This document shows, in pieces, positions 50,243 through 59,592 of a DNA stretch of 64,000 bases (position 1 is the stretch's first letter; every line of letters begins with the position of its first letter). Origin of the DNA: JBFHIJ01 sp963678775 (GTDB lineage Bacteria > Bacteroidota > Ignavibacteria > Kapaibacteriales > UBA2268); the NCBI GenBank assembly GCA_963678775.2, contig CAXXGR010000002.1:806001-870000 (forward strand). The letters are read 5' to 3'. The position numbers and the translations under genes were made by a program. Under the pieces are notes generated by a model. The model saw only the letters and a list, made by a program, of their open reading frames with translations, made no database searches and had not been told where the DNA came from.

Positions 50243-52735
50243 ATGTCAGAAAAAGAAGATTTATTGAACAATTTAGAAATAACGGACAAAGATAACACAA
50301 GTATACCGGAGAAGCTTACGGTGCTGCCTTTGAGGGATCTTATCATTTTTCCAAACATGATATTCCCCGTTTTAATAGGTAGAAATTCTTCGCTTAAGGC
50401 TGTTGCGGAAGCGGTCGAAAGAGATAAATTTATTTTTGTTGCTTCGCAAATGGATGCACAAGTAGAAGATGCAGGCTTTGACGATATTTACCATTACGGT
50501 ACAACTTGCAAGATACTTCAAGTGCTCAGGTTGCCAAATAACTTACTAAAAGTGCTTGTGGAAGGTGTCTTCCAAGGTAAAATTGAAAAACGTTATAAAA
50601 ATGAAGAATATCTCGAAGCAAAAATCAAAAGAGTTGACGTAAAATACAGTGATAAAAACAAAGAACTCCAAGCGCTCATTAGGCACAGTTCCGAGCTTTT
50701 TGAAGAGTATGTAAAGAATAACAGAAACATGCCTCCTGAAATAATCACAGCTTTTGAAAACATAGATGATCCTATCAGAAAGCTATATTATGCGGCAGCA
50801 AATATTAAATCTAAAATATCTGTAAAACAGGAAATATTGGAAGAGAGATTCCTCAAAAAGCAATATTTCAAGCTTGCCTCTATTTTGAGCGCAGAACTTG
50901 AATTATTAGAGTTAGAGGACGAAATAGACATAAAAATTCACGATACGATACAAAAGACTCAAAAGAAATTTTACATTCAAGAGCAAATACGTGTGTTGCA
51001 AAATGAGCTTGGAGATGATGAAGAAGTAGTCCCAGAGCTTGCCAGCATTAAAGAAATGATTGAAAAATCAGGTATGCCCGATGAAATAAAAACACGAGCT
51101 TATGAGGATTTTGAAAAACTCAAAAAAACTCCAACTATGTCTCCTGAATATTCTGTAAATAGGACTTATCTTGAAATGCTTACTGCTCTTCCGTGGAAGA
51201 AGAGAACTGATGATAATTTAGATATAGATCATGTCAAATATATTCTGGATGAAGATCATTACGCTCTGGACAAACCAAAAGACAGAATATTAGAATATAT
51301 TGCGATACTCAACCTTGTTGGTAATCTTAAAAAACAGATTCTTTGCTTTGTAGGCCCTCCGGGAGTTGGTAAAACTTCTTTGGCAAAATCAATAGCCAGA
51401 GCTTTGGATAGGAAGTTTGTTAGATTCTCGCTCGGCGGAGTCAGAGACGAAGCTGAAATCAGAGGCCATAGGCGCACTTATATTGGTGCAATGCCCGGCA
51501 AAATCCTTCAATCTATGAAAAAGGCAGGCACTGTAAATCCTGTGCTTCTGTTAGACGAGATAGATAAGATGGCTATGGATTTCAGAGGCGATCCCACGTC
51601 AGCGCTGCTAGAGGTGTTAGACCCTGAGCAAAATGTAAATTTCAACGATCATTATATTGAAGTAGATTATGATTTGTCTAATGTGCTCTTTATTACAACA
51701 GCAAACGTCAGGTACGACATCCCTCTTCCACTTCTTGACAGGATGGAAATAATAGAACTGAATAGCTATTTAGAACCTGAAAAACTTGAAATAGCAAAAA
51801 GGCACATTGTACCTAAAGTATTGAAAGAATATGGCTTAGAAAATTTCAAAATTGATTTTAAAGATGAGGCGATACTCAAGATTATAAGCCAATACACAAG
51901 AGAAGCAGGCGTTCGTAATCTGGAAAGAGAAATAAGCGGTGTGCTGCGTAAATTTGCGAAAAGTGTAATCAGTACTTTTGAGACTAAACCTAAGAAAGAT
52001 AAAGATATTGAAAGAATTGCGCTGAAAGATAATAAAGATTTTCAGGCGATGATCAAAAAGGCAAAATATGTAATCGACGAAGCGAAAGTAGAAGAGTTCC
52101 TCAAAGCTCCGCTATTTAAGAATAAACGTGAAAACCTTACTGATAAAGTAGGCGTAGCTACCGGCCTGGCTTGGACTAGTGTAGGTGGGGACATTCTTCC
52201 GATAGAAGTAAATATTATGCCCGGTGCAGAAAAACTTACCTTGACGGGTAAGCTTGGTGATGTGATGAAAGAGTCCGGTATGGCTGCTTTATCCTATATC
52301 AGAGCTAATCTAGAAGAATTTGGGATACCTGAGGGATTTAATACTAAAAAAGAAGTTCACATTCACGTGCCGGAAGGTGCAATACCTAAGGACGGGCCTT
52401 CTGCCGGTATCACAATGACCATTGCTCTGCTTTCTGCCGTTACGGGCAAAGCTCTCCGAGGAGATGTGGCTATGACTGGTGAAGTGACTCTCCGAGGAAA
52501 CGTATTGCCTATTGGTGGTCTTAAAGAAAAGCTATTAGCGGCAAAGCGTATGGGTATTAAAAAAGTACTCGTGCCTGAAGACAACATGAGAGATGTGGAA
52601 GATATTTCAGCTGAAATAACAGAAAGCTTGGAAATTGTGCCAGTGTCTAAAGTATCAGATGCACTTCCGCACGCCTTTGTAGAGTGGAAAACAGAAAAGG
52701 AACCATTCCTGAAAGCCGGGAAAACTGAAGAATAG
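50243..52735 (+). CDS. lon: ATP-dependent protease La (Lon)
   Basis: An 830-residue LonA protease. An N-terminal LAN substrate domain (about 22-215, LTVLPLRDLIIFPNMIFPVL), a helical linker, then AAA+ with Walker A GPPGVGKTSLA (about 371-381) and Walker B LLLDEIDKM. The C-terminal Ser/Lys protease carries Ser720 in PKDGPSAG and Lys763 in GGLKEK. It degrades misfolded and regulatory proteins in the cytoplasm. The order and lengths match E. coli Lon, with a slight extension in the N-terminal region. A terminator follows the stop. It is likely heat-responsive, but no regulatory site is evident upstream. Confidence 0.97.
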   Translation: MSEKEDLLNNLEITDKDNTSIPEKLTVLPLRDLIIFPNMIFPVLIGRNSSLKAVAEAVERDKFIFVASQMDAQVEDAGFDDIYHYGTTCKILQVLRLPNNLLKVLVEGVFQGKIEKRYKNEEYLEAKIKRVDVKYSDKNKELQALIRHSSELFEEYVKNNRNMPPEIITAFENIDDPIRKLYYAAANIKSKISVKQEILEERFLKKQYFKLASILSAELELLELEDEIDIKIHDTIQKTQKKFYIQEQIRVLQNELGDDEEVVPELASIKEMIEKSGMPDEIKTRAYEDFEKLKKTPTMSPEYSVNRTYLEMLTALPWKKRTDDNLDIDHVKYILDEDHYALDKPKDRILEYIAILNLVGNLKKQILCFVGPPGVGKTSLAKSIARALDRKFVRFSLGGVRDEAEIRGHRRTYIGAMPGKILQSMKKAGTVNPVLLLDEIDKMAMDFRGDPTSALLEVLDPEQNVNFNDHYIEVDYDLSNVLFITTANVRYDIPLPLLDRMEIIELNSYLEPEKLEIAKRHIVPKVLKEYGLENFKIDFKDEAILKIISQYTREAGVRNLEREISGVLRKFAKSVISTFETKPKKDKDIERIALKDNKDFQAMIKKAKYVIDEAKVEEFLKAPLFKNKRENLTDKVGVATGLAWTSVGGDILPIEVNIMPGAEKLTLTGKLGDVMKESGMAALSYIRANLEEFGIPEGFNTKKEVHIHVPEGAIPKDGPSAGITMTIALLSAVTGKALRGDVAMTGEVTLRGNVLPIGGLKEKLLAAKRMGIKKVLVPEDNMRDVEDISAEITESLEIVPVSKVSDALPHAFVEWKTEKEPFLKAGKTEE

Positions 52736-52768
52736 TGTGAGCAATATGCTCAAGAAATGATAAATTAT

Positions 52769-52799
52769 AGAGGCGTTCCTAAGAGCGTCTCTTTTTTTT
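52769..52799 (+). terminator. Terminator of lon
   Basis: Nine-pair stem AGAGGCGTT/AGCGTCTCT (G-U pairs allowed) with a 6-nt loop and eight T residues, 34 bp after the stop. Confidence 0.8.
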
Positions 52800-52941
52800 G
52801 TGTGCCTCGTCCCAAGAAAAGTTGATAGACTCCGTATAGATAGCTATAATAGAGCAAATGCAAGTATACAAATATAATCTTCATATTTTATTAGATTCTT
52901 CTTTGACACAAACTCTGGGTTTTGTAGTTAGGTTGGGTGAG

Positions 52942-53006
52942 ATAAAAGCTGCCTACATCTGATAAGTAAGCAGCTTTGATATAATTCCACACAGATTACA
53001 TTATCT
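52942..53006. repeat. 65-bp direct repeat, copy 1 (next to the M1 aminopeptidase fragment)
   Basis: Identical over 65 bases to 56714-56778 (offset 3772). It contains the hairpin AAAGCTGC/GCAGCTTT and, in copy 2, the last codons of the aminotransferase gene. Here the repeat stops about 12 bp before the truncated aminopeptidase begins, so it marks a rearrangement junction. Confidence 0.9.
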
Positions 53007-53018
53007 ATTTATATTTTT

Positions 53019-53474
53019 CATATGCTTCGCAATATGTTTATGGATTATGCAAATTGGATGAATGAGCAAATGTTTCTCGGCATGATGCAAGATTACTACA
53101 AAAGTTTTAAAGGTAAAAAATATTCGACAGACGATTTCAGACTCCTGCTTGAAAAGCATTGTGGATTTTCTCTTAAATGGTTTTTTGACCAATGGGTAGA
53201 CGGTACAGCCATACCAACTTATGAATTTGATTCAGAAATTCAGGAGACATCGGATGATAAGTATATTGTAAAATGCAAACTTACTCAAAGCGATGTCCCG
53301 AAAGATTTTAAAATGTTAGTACCAGTGCAAGTTAAGTTTGATGATGATACATTTTATATGCAGCGTGTGCAGATGATTGGAAAGGAAATTACTTTTGAGA
53401 TAGGTCCTTTTGAAGAAGAACCTGCTGAAGTAATTTTTAATCCATTTACTTCTGTCCTATGTAATATTGAATAA
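53019..53474 (+). pseudogene. C-terminal fragment of an M1-family aminopeptidase
   Basis: The product HMLRNMFMDYANWM, then YKSFKGKKYSTDDFRLLLEK and KWFFDQWVDGTAIPTYEF, matches the last part of M1 aminopeptidases (pattern HMLR ... DF ... WFFDQWVyGTgIPtY). A beta domain with DDTFYMQRVQM and an end typical of the family follow. The catalytic HExxH domain is missing, and the coding sequence begins right at a short repeat, so this is a gene truncated by recombination. Translation from ATG 53022 could still give a 150-residue protein; no ribosome site is visible. The intact gene is not in the window. Confidence 0.75.
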
Positions 53475-53554
53475 ATATTATTGCTGCTGATTTCATAAAC
53501 TAGATATTAATAGCTATTTTACAACTAGATTTTATAACTAATAAGAAGTTTCTA

Positions 53555-54577
53555 ATGATTACTCATACACCGGGAAAAGCGGCTCAAAAAAAGCAGTCTG
53601 CTAATAATTTAGACACAAATTTGTATGTCTTAGCCAGACAAGCTCTTTATGAATACATCCAACAAGAAAATATTCAAAAAGTGATACTGCCAAGCTTCTG
53701 TGCACTGGGAGCTTATCTTCCCTATTTAGAAGCAGGAGTAAATGTAGAATTTTATGATTATGACGAAAATTTACATATAAAAATCCAAAACTCACTAGAA
53801 TCATATTCGAAGTCTTTATTTCACTATATACACCCTTATGGTTTATATATAAAAGAAAATATAGATTTTCTAAGTAAGAATAAACACAGTTTCCTAAATA
53901 TTTTAGATGATCGTGCCTTAACTTTGACGATAAAGCCTTATGAATCGATTGGAATGGCAGAGCTGTATTCTATTTATAAATTGACTGATGCACCGGTTGG
54001 CGGTTTTTGTATTTCTGATACTAAATATAATAAAATTGATTATCCTGAAGCACCATCTAAAGAGGAACAAATTTTTATCAAAAAAGATAAACTATTTAAT
54101 TCCTTTATAGCAAAAAAGTGTAATATACTAGGCTTAAAGCTTCTTCTAAAATTGAACAAAAACAATATTGATATCTCAACAATAGAAAATAGTTTTATCA
54201 GAAAAGCTACTAGAGTTAGTAAAAATACTGCTGAGATAATCAGCCATCTGGATATGGAAGGTATAAATAAATCCATCTGTGATAATAACAAGTACCTGTT
54301 TGAACAACTAAATCCTAAATATCACATTGCCCGAAAAGAAGCTTACACTAGCCAGGCAACTATAGGATTTCCTATAATAGTTGATTCGCAACGAAAATTC
54401 CATGATTATCTTACCGCTAAAGGAATCTTAGGTTTTACTTTAAAAAACGGTTGGCAAATTGAAAGCAGAAAAGACCCTTTTATGCATAGCGAAAAACACT
54501 ATTGTCTCCCTAATTCTTATAGTCTTGAGCATAAAGATTTAGATAAGATTATTAAGGTAGTAAATAATTACAAGTAA
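53555..54577 (+). CDS. DegT-like PLP-dependent aminotransferase-fold protein
   Basis: A 340-residue cytosolic protein whose course follows the DegT/DnrJ/EryC1 fold. VILPSFCALGAYLPYLEAGV (about 46-65) followed by EFYDYDENLHI is the first Rossmann-like segment. LNILDDRALTL is the aspartate strand, and ELYSIYKLTDAPVGGFC (about 135-151) holds the lysine that normally binds PLP. The C-terminal small domain contains GFPIIVDSQRKFHDYLTAKG. Identity to typical DegT proteins is clearly low, so the substrate is open; sugar aminotransferase or serine/sphingolipid-type activity are both possible. It is probably independent of the M1 fragment upstream. Confidence 0.62.
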   Translation: MITHTPGKAAQKKQSANNLDTNLYVLARQALYEYIQQENIQKVILPSFCALGAYLPYLEAGVNVEFYDYDENLHIKIQNSLESYSKSLFHYIHPYGLYIKENIDFLSKNKHSFLNILDDRALTLTIKPYESIGMAELYSIYKLTDAPVGGFCISDTKYNKIDYPEAPSKEEQIFIKKDKLFNSFIAKKCNILGLKLLLKLNKNNIDISTIENSFIRKATRVSKNTAEIISHLDMEGINKSICDNNKYLFEQLNPKYHIARKEAYTSQATIGFPIIVDSQRKFHDYLTAKGILGFTLKNGWQIESRKDPFMHSEKHYCLPNSYSLEHKDLDKIIKVVNNYK

Positions 54578-54677
54578 GTAAAGAATAGTGACTATAATAT
54601 CGATATTGTGTTTCTTTTTTAGCACTACTTTATCTGAAGTAGTGAAATATTGTATCATATTAATATAGGTGAATGAT

Positions 54678-54980
54678 ATGCGTAAAATAGCAGCATTTAT
54701 TATGGTAAGTGCATTGTTGGTTAGTTCAGGACTGGAAGCTGGTATCTTAAGACTATGTGCTCCTGCAAATTGTGTTTGGGTTTCTTCTACAGGTACTCTA
54801 AGCGTAGAAGGTCAAGCTTCCAATACAACTCACAACGGAGATATGACAGAGTTTAGTTTCAGCTGTATAGGAAATGGTACATGTTATACAATTTCTGAAG
54901 ATGGAACAATACTGGAAATTAATACAACAACTTTGCAAAAAGAAGGTCCACGGATTTACATTTCTACAGAAAAAGAATAA
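54678..54980 (+). CDS. Small exported protein with cysteines, first gene of an envelope operon
   Basis: A 100-residue protein: signal peptide (about 1-22, ending SGLEA), then a short beta-rich mature part with four Cys residues in two pairs (LRLCAPANCVW; FSCIGNGTCYTI). The pairs suggest disulfides, which fits a CxxC protein encoded two genes downstream. I choose ATG 54678, with AGGTGA 7 bp before it, over GTG 54669. No family is recognised. In Bacteroidota, short exported proteins of this kind (for example NVEALA-type) often precede six-bladed propeller lipoproteins, as here. A hairpin terminator separates it from the next gene. Confidence 0.65.
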   Translation: MRKIAAFIMVSALLVSSGLEAGILRLCAPANCVWVSSTGTLSVEGQASNTTHNGDMTEFSFSCIGNGTCYTISEDGTILEINTTTLQKEGPRIYISTEKE

Positions 54981-54989
54981 TGTATTATA

Positions 54990-55020
54990 GAGGCTGACTC
55001 AGTTAGCCTCATTTTTATTT
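54990..55020 (+). terminator. Internal terminator/attenuator between small exported protein and propeller lipoprotein genes
   Basis: Stem GAGGCT/AGCCTC with a 9-nt loop and ATTTTTATTT, directly before the GGAG ribosome site of the next gene. It could set a higher transcript level for the first gene. Confidence 0.7.
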
Positions 55021-55029
55021 GGAGTTTAG

Positions 55030-56256
55030 ATGAAAACATTTTGTATGATTATATTATTATTACTCTGTAGCTGTTCCAAAAATCTATCTTATGATAACTC
55101 AGATATATTTAATTCAGCTATAAATCTTCAAGAAAATTCAGAAATAATTTTGACAGAAATTCAGAAGGCTATTCTTAGCGACGACTCCGAATTCCTCTAT
55201 ATCCATGACTACAAGTCCAATACAATAATAAAATATGATGCTACTAATGGAGAAATTATCGATTATACTATCCCTTACCTTGAATTATCCGATTCAATTA
55301 TAGCTAATAGCCCTGAATATTTTTATCGCGATTCTTTAAAATATAGATATGTATCAATAGGTGAAATAAGAAAATCAGATAGTAACCTAAGTATTGCGAA
55401 ACACCTTAAACATTACTTTGGTAATATTAATCTGATAGATAGTGAATTATTTGCTATCATGACGATATATTCTCCTGCGATGGAACTCTACAAACAAAAT
55501 AAATTAATTACTAATCAGGCAGCAATTGCCAAGTTTGATAAAGATTTAAATATAGTCAGTTTGACTCCTCTTCAAGCTGTCCCAAAAGCACACTCCTTAG
55601 CTTACGAATTCACTAAATACAATAATAGATACTATGCAAGCTGTGGAGACTTTATCAGAGCTAATCAATATGAAAAATATGATTCGCTACCTATAATTGC
55701 ATCATACTCACTAAATGGCGAATTTAGAAAAATTGAAAAGTATTTGCCGGATAGTTATGTACGGTCTAAAATGGGTTATTTTACTTCTTTGCAAATCCAT
55801 TTGCTACCAGTAAACAACAACTTATTTTATAACATCCCTTCGTATCCATATTTATTGTATATGAATGAAAGCTCAAAATTTCCTATTCGTTCTTACGCAC
55901 ATGCTAACGATAAAGGTTTTTCAGAATTTGATTACACTATTCATCAGGATATAGATAAATATCTTTTGGATTTTCCTGTATCAGTCAGAAGCATTTATTC
56001 CGGTAATAGTAATATTTATACCCACTTACTGTACGCTTTACAAGATAGTTCAGGAGCTGTCATCCGTACCGGAATTCTACAAAAATATGATTTAGAAGGA
56101 AACTTTATAGACTCTGTAGAACTTGGAGATTATAAAAAGAACAAGATTAAATTTATTGGATATGCTAAACAAAAAGACTGCTTCTTTGTAATCAAATTTG
56201 ATAATAAAACAGGTTGGTCATTAGAATATGTAAACTACTTCGGATCGGACAAATAA
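55030..56256 (+). CDS. Six-bladed propeller-like lipoprotein
   Basis: A 408-residue lipoprotein with lipobox LLLCSCSKN (acylated Cys about 13-15). The rest is repeated beta-strand units with motifs such as EFLYIHDYKSNTIIKYDATN, AIAKFDKDLNIVSLTPLQ and GILQKYDLEGNFIDSVEL. These resemble the six-bladed beta-propeller (BF2867/PF17170-like) lipoproteins of Bacteroidota. Its site is the outer membrane or the periplasm. GGAG is 5 bp before the ATG. The stop overlaps the next ATG by one base (TAATG). The role of these proteins is not established. Confidence 0.75.
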   Translation: MKTFCMIILLLLCSCSKNLSYDNSDIFNSAINLQENSEIILTEIQKAILSDDSEFLYIHDYKSNTIIKYDATNGEIIDYTIPYLELSDSIIANSPEYFYRDSLKYRYVSIGEIRKSDSNLSIAKHLKHYFGNINLIDSELFAIMTIYSPAMELYKQNKLITNQAAIAKFDKDLNIVSLTPLQAVPKAHSLAYEFTKYNNRYYASCGDFIRANQYEKYDSLPIIASYSLNGEFRKIEKYLPDSYVRSKMGYFTSLQIHLLPVNNNLFYNIPSYPYLLYMNESSKFPIRSYAHANDKGFSEFDYTIHQDIDKYLLDFPVSVRSIYSGNSNIYTHLLYALQDSSGAVIRTGILQKYDLEGNFIDSVELGDYKKNKIKFIGYAKQKDCFFVIKFDNKTGWSLEYVNYFGSDK

Positions 56257-56714
56257 TGCAAGTGATAAAATTGAGTATAGTGTTACTTATTGTCTTAACA
56301 TCGTTAAGCTTAGCAGTAAGTAATTCTATTATAGAAATAAGGAATTTGACTGGACTTCAGAAAGATGAAAAACTAATTGTTACTTTTCAGGAAGTAGGCG
56401 GGAATTGCATAAAATGTTATTCAGTGCCTGTCGCTCTTATCGAATCAGTCAAAAGCAGGATGGATTTGAAAAATGTAAAAATAGTTGCTGCAGTTAGATG
56501 CAACAGAGACATAGAAATTAATGTATTTAAAAAGCAATACGATTGGAAATATTTTATATATCCTGATAAAAATAAGCTTAGAAAAGAGCTAAGCGTAAAG
56601 CCACTATCCGGATTAGCTGTGTTAGATTATACCGGAAATGTTTTATTAGAGCTGGAAGCTAAGAAAGGAGTTTTTGGGGAAGATGTGGATAAACTTGTTG
56701 CTGCATTAAAATAA
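56256..56714 (+). CDS. Exported thioredoxin-like protein with CxxC motif
   Basis: A 152-residue exported protein with a signal peptide (about 1-20, LLIVLTSLSLAVS). The fold is thioredoxin-like: LIVTFQEVGGNCIKCYSVP gives the CxxC (C-I-K-C) at the first helix, followed by KNVKIVAAVRCNRD, YDWKYFIYPDKN and GLAVLDYTGNVLLELE. CIKC instead of CGPC hints at a dedicated redox role. The start overlaps the propeller gene (TAATG), so it is coupled; the frame is open further upstream. It could keep the disulfides of the small exported protein in shape. The stop is followed at once by the 65-bp repeat with its hairpin. Confidence 0.7.
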   Translation: MQVIKLSIVLLIVLTSLSLAVSNSIIEIRNLTGLQKDEKLIVTFQEVGGNCIKCYSVPVALIESVKSRMDLKNVKIVAAVRCNRDIEINVFKKQYDWKYFIYPDKNKLRKELSVKPLSGLAVLDYTGNVLLELEAKKGVFGEDVDKLVAALK

Positions 56715-56778
56715 TAAAAGCTGCCTACATCTGATAAGTAAGCAGCTTTGATATAATTCCACACAGATTACATTATCT
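56714..56778. repeat. 65-bp direct repeat, copy 2 (with bidirectional terminator)
   Basis: Second copy of 52942-53006. It holds the stem AAAGCTGC/GCAGCTTT between two convergent genes, so it is a natural terminator for both. It also includes the stop and last codons of the aminotransferase gene. It is the likely source of copy 1. Confidence 0.9.
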
Positions 56779-57972
56779 GTTTTTATATTTTTTATAGAAG
56801 TCGCCAATGTGCTCAAAAGCTTTTTTGATTACTTCTTCCTGAGGCAACAATACTGTTCTGAAGTGCTGTGTACCCGGTTTTTGACCAAAGCCGCTACCCG
56901 GTACAACGATAACGCCTGTTTCTTTGATAAGTTCAGCGCAGAATTTTGTGTCATCATCCACATCAATTGAGGCAAAAGCGTAGAATGCACCTTCAGGTTT
57001 TACTAATTCAATACCGTCGATTTGATTAACCATTTCTATAGTCAAATCGCGTCTTTTTTGCATAGTTTTTACCATATTGTTTAAGTGAGTCTGATCGCCA
57101 TCTAATGCAGCCATGATAGCATACTGTTCGGGATGGTTTGCAGAAACACGAGCTCTAAGCAATTTGTTGATAGCTTCAATATAATCACCTAATACTTCCT
57201 GACGCCCTGAAACTACGCCCCAACCAATTCTATAACCGGGTACAACATAGTTTTTAGACATACCTGAGAAAGTAATGCAGCTTACATCTTCATTCAAAGC
57301 AGCAATAGAAACTAATTCTTTATCATCAAAGATAAGTTTATCATAAATTTCATCAGCAAATATCACTAGATTGTGCTTCAGTGCTATATCAATTATCTCA
57401 AGTAAAATTTCTTTCTTGCAGATAGAACCTGTTGGATTGTTTGGATTGATAAGCACTATCGCGCGAGTTTTATCATTAATTTTTGCTTTTATATCTTCTA
57501 CGTCAGGCTGCCAGCCATTTTCTTCATCCAAGTAATAAGGATTTGGCTCTAATTCCAATTTAGCCTGCACTGCAGTATACAATGGGTAACCCGGAGTTGG
57601 CATAAGGAAGTTTTCGCCTTTATTAAGCAAAGCAGCAAGGCATATTTCAATTGCTTCCGAAGCGCCAGAAGTAATAAAAGTATCAAGAATATTTTTGATA
57701 CCTTTTTTATTAGCATCACGATTTATAGATTCAATTGCAGGAGCAATACCCGCTGATGGAGCATATCCGTTTAGGTTGTCTCTCATTGCTTTCGCAGTAG
57801 CTTCCACTACGTGAGCAGGAGTAACGTGATCGTAGATATTAGGATCACCGATATTCAAATAAAACATTTCTTTTCCTGTTTTAGCCACTTCATTTGCTAA
57901 AACAATGATATCTCTGATTGCATAAGTAACATTAGCTGTTCTGGTAGCAGGAGCAATAGAATTGAAACTCAT
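56773..57972 (-). CDS. Class I PLP-dependent aminotransferase (AlaA/AspC type)
   Basis: A 399-residue fold-type I aminotransferase. Landmarks are YLNIGDPNIYDHVTPAHV (about 39-56), NGYAPSAGIAPAIESI, INPNNPTGSICKKEIL (about 175-190), FADEIYDKLIFDD and FSGMSKNYVVPGYRIGW (PLP-lysine in SGMSKNY, about 236). The order and the PNIYDHVTP segment resemble AlaA, alanine/glutamate transaminase, and related aspartate aminotransferases; AspC is the alternative. It is cytoplasmic and transcribed alone. Its last codons are part of the 65-bp repeat, which is also present 3.8 kb upstream. Confidence 0.9.
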   Translation of the reverse strand: MSFNSIAPATRTANVTYAIRDIIVLANEVAKTGKEMFYLNIGDPNIYDHVTPAHVVEATAKAMRDNLNGYAPSAGIAPAIESINRDANKKGIKNILDTFITSGASEAIEICLAALLNKGENFLMPTPGYPLYTAVQAKLELEPNPYYLDEENGWQPDVEDIKAKINDKTRAIVLINPNNPTGSICKKEILLEIIDIALKHNLVIFADEIYDKLIFDDKELVSIAALNEDVSCITFSGMSKNYVVPGYRIGWGVVSGRQEVLGDYIEAINKLLRARVSANHPEQYAIMAALDGDQTHLNNMVKTMQKRRDLTIEMVNQIDGIELVKPEGAFYAFASIDVDDDTKFCAELIKETGVIVVPGSGFGQKPGTQHFRTVLLPQEEVIKKAFEHIGDFYKKYKNR

Positions 57973-58287
57973 TATATTTATTCTCCGAGTGCAAATAATT
58001 AGTATTTAAAAGCTTATAGCAAAATTAAGAAAAAAGGGCACACCAAAAAGCAAATTCAGAATATTTCATCCATGTTTAACAAGAGAATATGTGCTGAAAT
58101 AGTTAATTACCAGGTGCATAATAAACTTAAGCATCGTTTCTGTTTGCTATAAATAGTTAATAAAGAGAAGATATTTTTACAGATTACAGAATATAAGTGC
58201 AAATTTCTATATATTTGCTGGTAGATATATAATATATATCCATTCTATTCGAGATATTTATAAAATGTTATATACATAAGGTAAAAC
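57973..58287. other. Divergent intergenic region between aminotransferase and rimO genes
   Basis: About 315 AT-rich bases. AAGGTAAAAC before the rimO ATG is its likely ribosome site, and the TATAATATATAT run near 58230 could hold a -10. I see no hairpin, repeat or small gene. Confidence 0.5.
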
Positions 58288-59586
58288 ATGAAGACAAAAA
58301 ATGTTCAAAATATATCGGTTATTACTTTGGGATGTGCCAAGAATGTGTACGATTCGGAAAAGCTAATCGGAATGCTCAAAGGCAATAATCTTAACTATAC
58401 AGAAGATTTGAATAATACAGATGGGCTTATTATCAATACCTGTGGCTTTATCGAAGGTTCGAAGCAGGAAAGCATTGATTATATCCTTCAGGCTTGCGAG
58501 ATGCGAAAGTCAGGGCAGTTGCAGTCTCTTATAGTGATGGGCTGCTTAGTAGAAAGATACAGGCAGGAGCTATCAGAGCAGATAGATACAGTAGATCATT
58601 GGTTAGGTGTGAACTCGCAAGAGCAGATTGTAAAAACTCTTATTGGGGATCAAAAATTTAGCCTGATTAATGAAAGAATGTTGCTTACTCCTAATCACTC
58701 AGCTTTTTTGAAAATATCTGAAGGCTGCGACCATAAATGTGGTTTCTGTGCTATACCGGGCATTCGTGGCAAGCATATTTCCAGGCCAATGGAAGATATT
58801 ATAGACGAGGCTAAAAAATTGATAGATGGCGGCACTAAAGAAATAGTGGTAATTGCTCAGGACAGCACTTTCTATGGTAAAGATTTATACGGTCAAAGAA
58901 GAATTGCAGAGCTTGCCTCAAAGTTAGCAGACATTAATGGGCTGGAATGGGTCAGATTTATGTATGCATACCCAAGAGCCTACCCATTGGAGTTCTTGGA
59001 TGTTATGGCCGAGCGAGATAACATTTGTAACTATGTAGATATTCCATTGCAACATATTTCCAATACAGTACTTAAATCGATGAGACGAGGCATTACCGGG
59101 GATAGGATTAGAGAGCTTATTGACACTATGCGAAGCAAAGTGCCTAACATCTCTATAAGAAGCACTTTTATTACAGGTTATCCAAATGAAACAGAAAAAG
59201 ATTTCGAAGAGCTTTTAGATTTTATTAAGACCTATAGATTAGACAGAGTTGGCGTTTTCACGTATTCACAAGAAGATGGGACTCCTTCATTTGACTTGCT
59301 GGATCCAATATCTGAGGAAATCAAAAAAGAAAGAGCTGATAAATTAATGATAACACAACAAGAAATATCACTAAATATTAATGAATCAAAAATTGGCTCA
59401 GTTCGTAAGGTATTAATAGATGAGTTAAATGAAGATGGTACTTATTTTGGAAGAACTGAACATGATGCCCCGGAAGTAGATAACGGTGTGTTTGTTACTT
59501 CAAAAAAACCACTTGAAATAGGCAGCTTTGTAAATGTTAATATTACTCATGCTGAAGAATATGATCTTTATGGAACAACGGAGTAA
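58288..59586 (+). CDS. rimO: Ribosomal protein S12 methylthiotransferase RimO
   Basis: A 432-residue radical SAM methylthiotransferase. The N-terminal UPF0004 domain includes LGCAKNVYDSEKLIG (about 13-27) and INTCGFIEGSKQESID, with its own iron-sulfur Cys set. The radical SAM core has CDHKCGFCAIP (about 148-158), IPGIRGKHISRP and DIPLQHIS, and a TRAM RNA-binding domain closes the protein. GCAKNVYDSE and the GRxSR-like SRP variant match RimO rather than MiaB. RimO adds a methylthio group to an aspartate of ribosomal protein S12. It ends 6 bp before nhaA, so the two may be one transcript. Confidence 0.95.
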   Translation: MKTKNVQNISVITLGCAKNVYDSEKLIGMLKGNNLNYTEDLNNTDGLIINTCGFIEGSKQESIDYILQACEMRKSGQLQSLIVMGCLVERYRQELSEQIDTVDHWLGVNSQEQIVKTLIGDQKFSLINERMLLTPNHSAFLKISEGCDHKCGFCAIPGIRGKHISRPMEDIIDEAKKLIDGGTKEIVVIAQDSTFYGKDLYGQRRIAELASKLADINGLEWVRFMYAYPRAYPLEFLDVMAERDNICNYVDIPLQHISNTVLKSMRRGITGDRIRELIDTMRSKVPNISIRSTFITGYPNETEKDFEELLDFIKTYRLDRVGVFTYSQEDGTPSFDLLDPISEEIKKERADKLMITQQEISLNINESKIGSVRKVLIDELNEDGTYFGRTEHDAPEVDNGVFVTSKKPLEIGSFVNVNITHAEEYDLYGTTE

Positions 59587-59592
59587 TTATAT

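Noticed and set aside
53001..53192. 63-codon minus-strand frame whose last residues loosely resemble the aminotransferase C-terminus
   Set aside because: The resemblance comes from the 65-bp repeat at its end; the rest is antisense to the M1 fragment.
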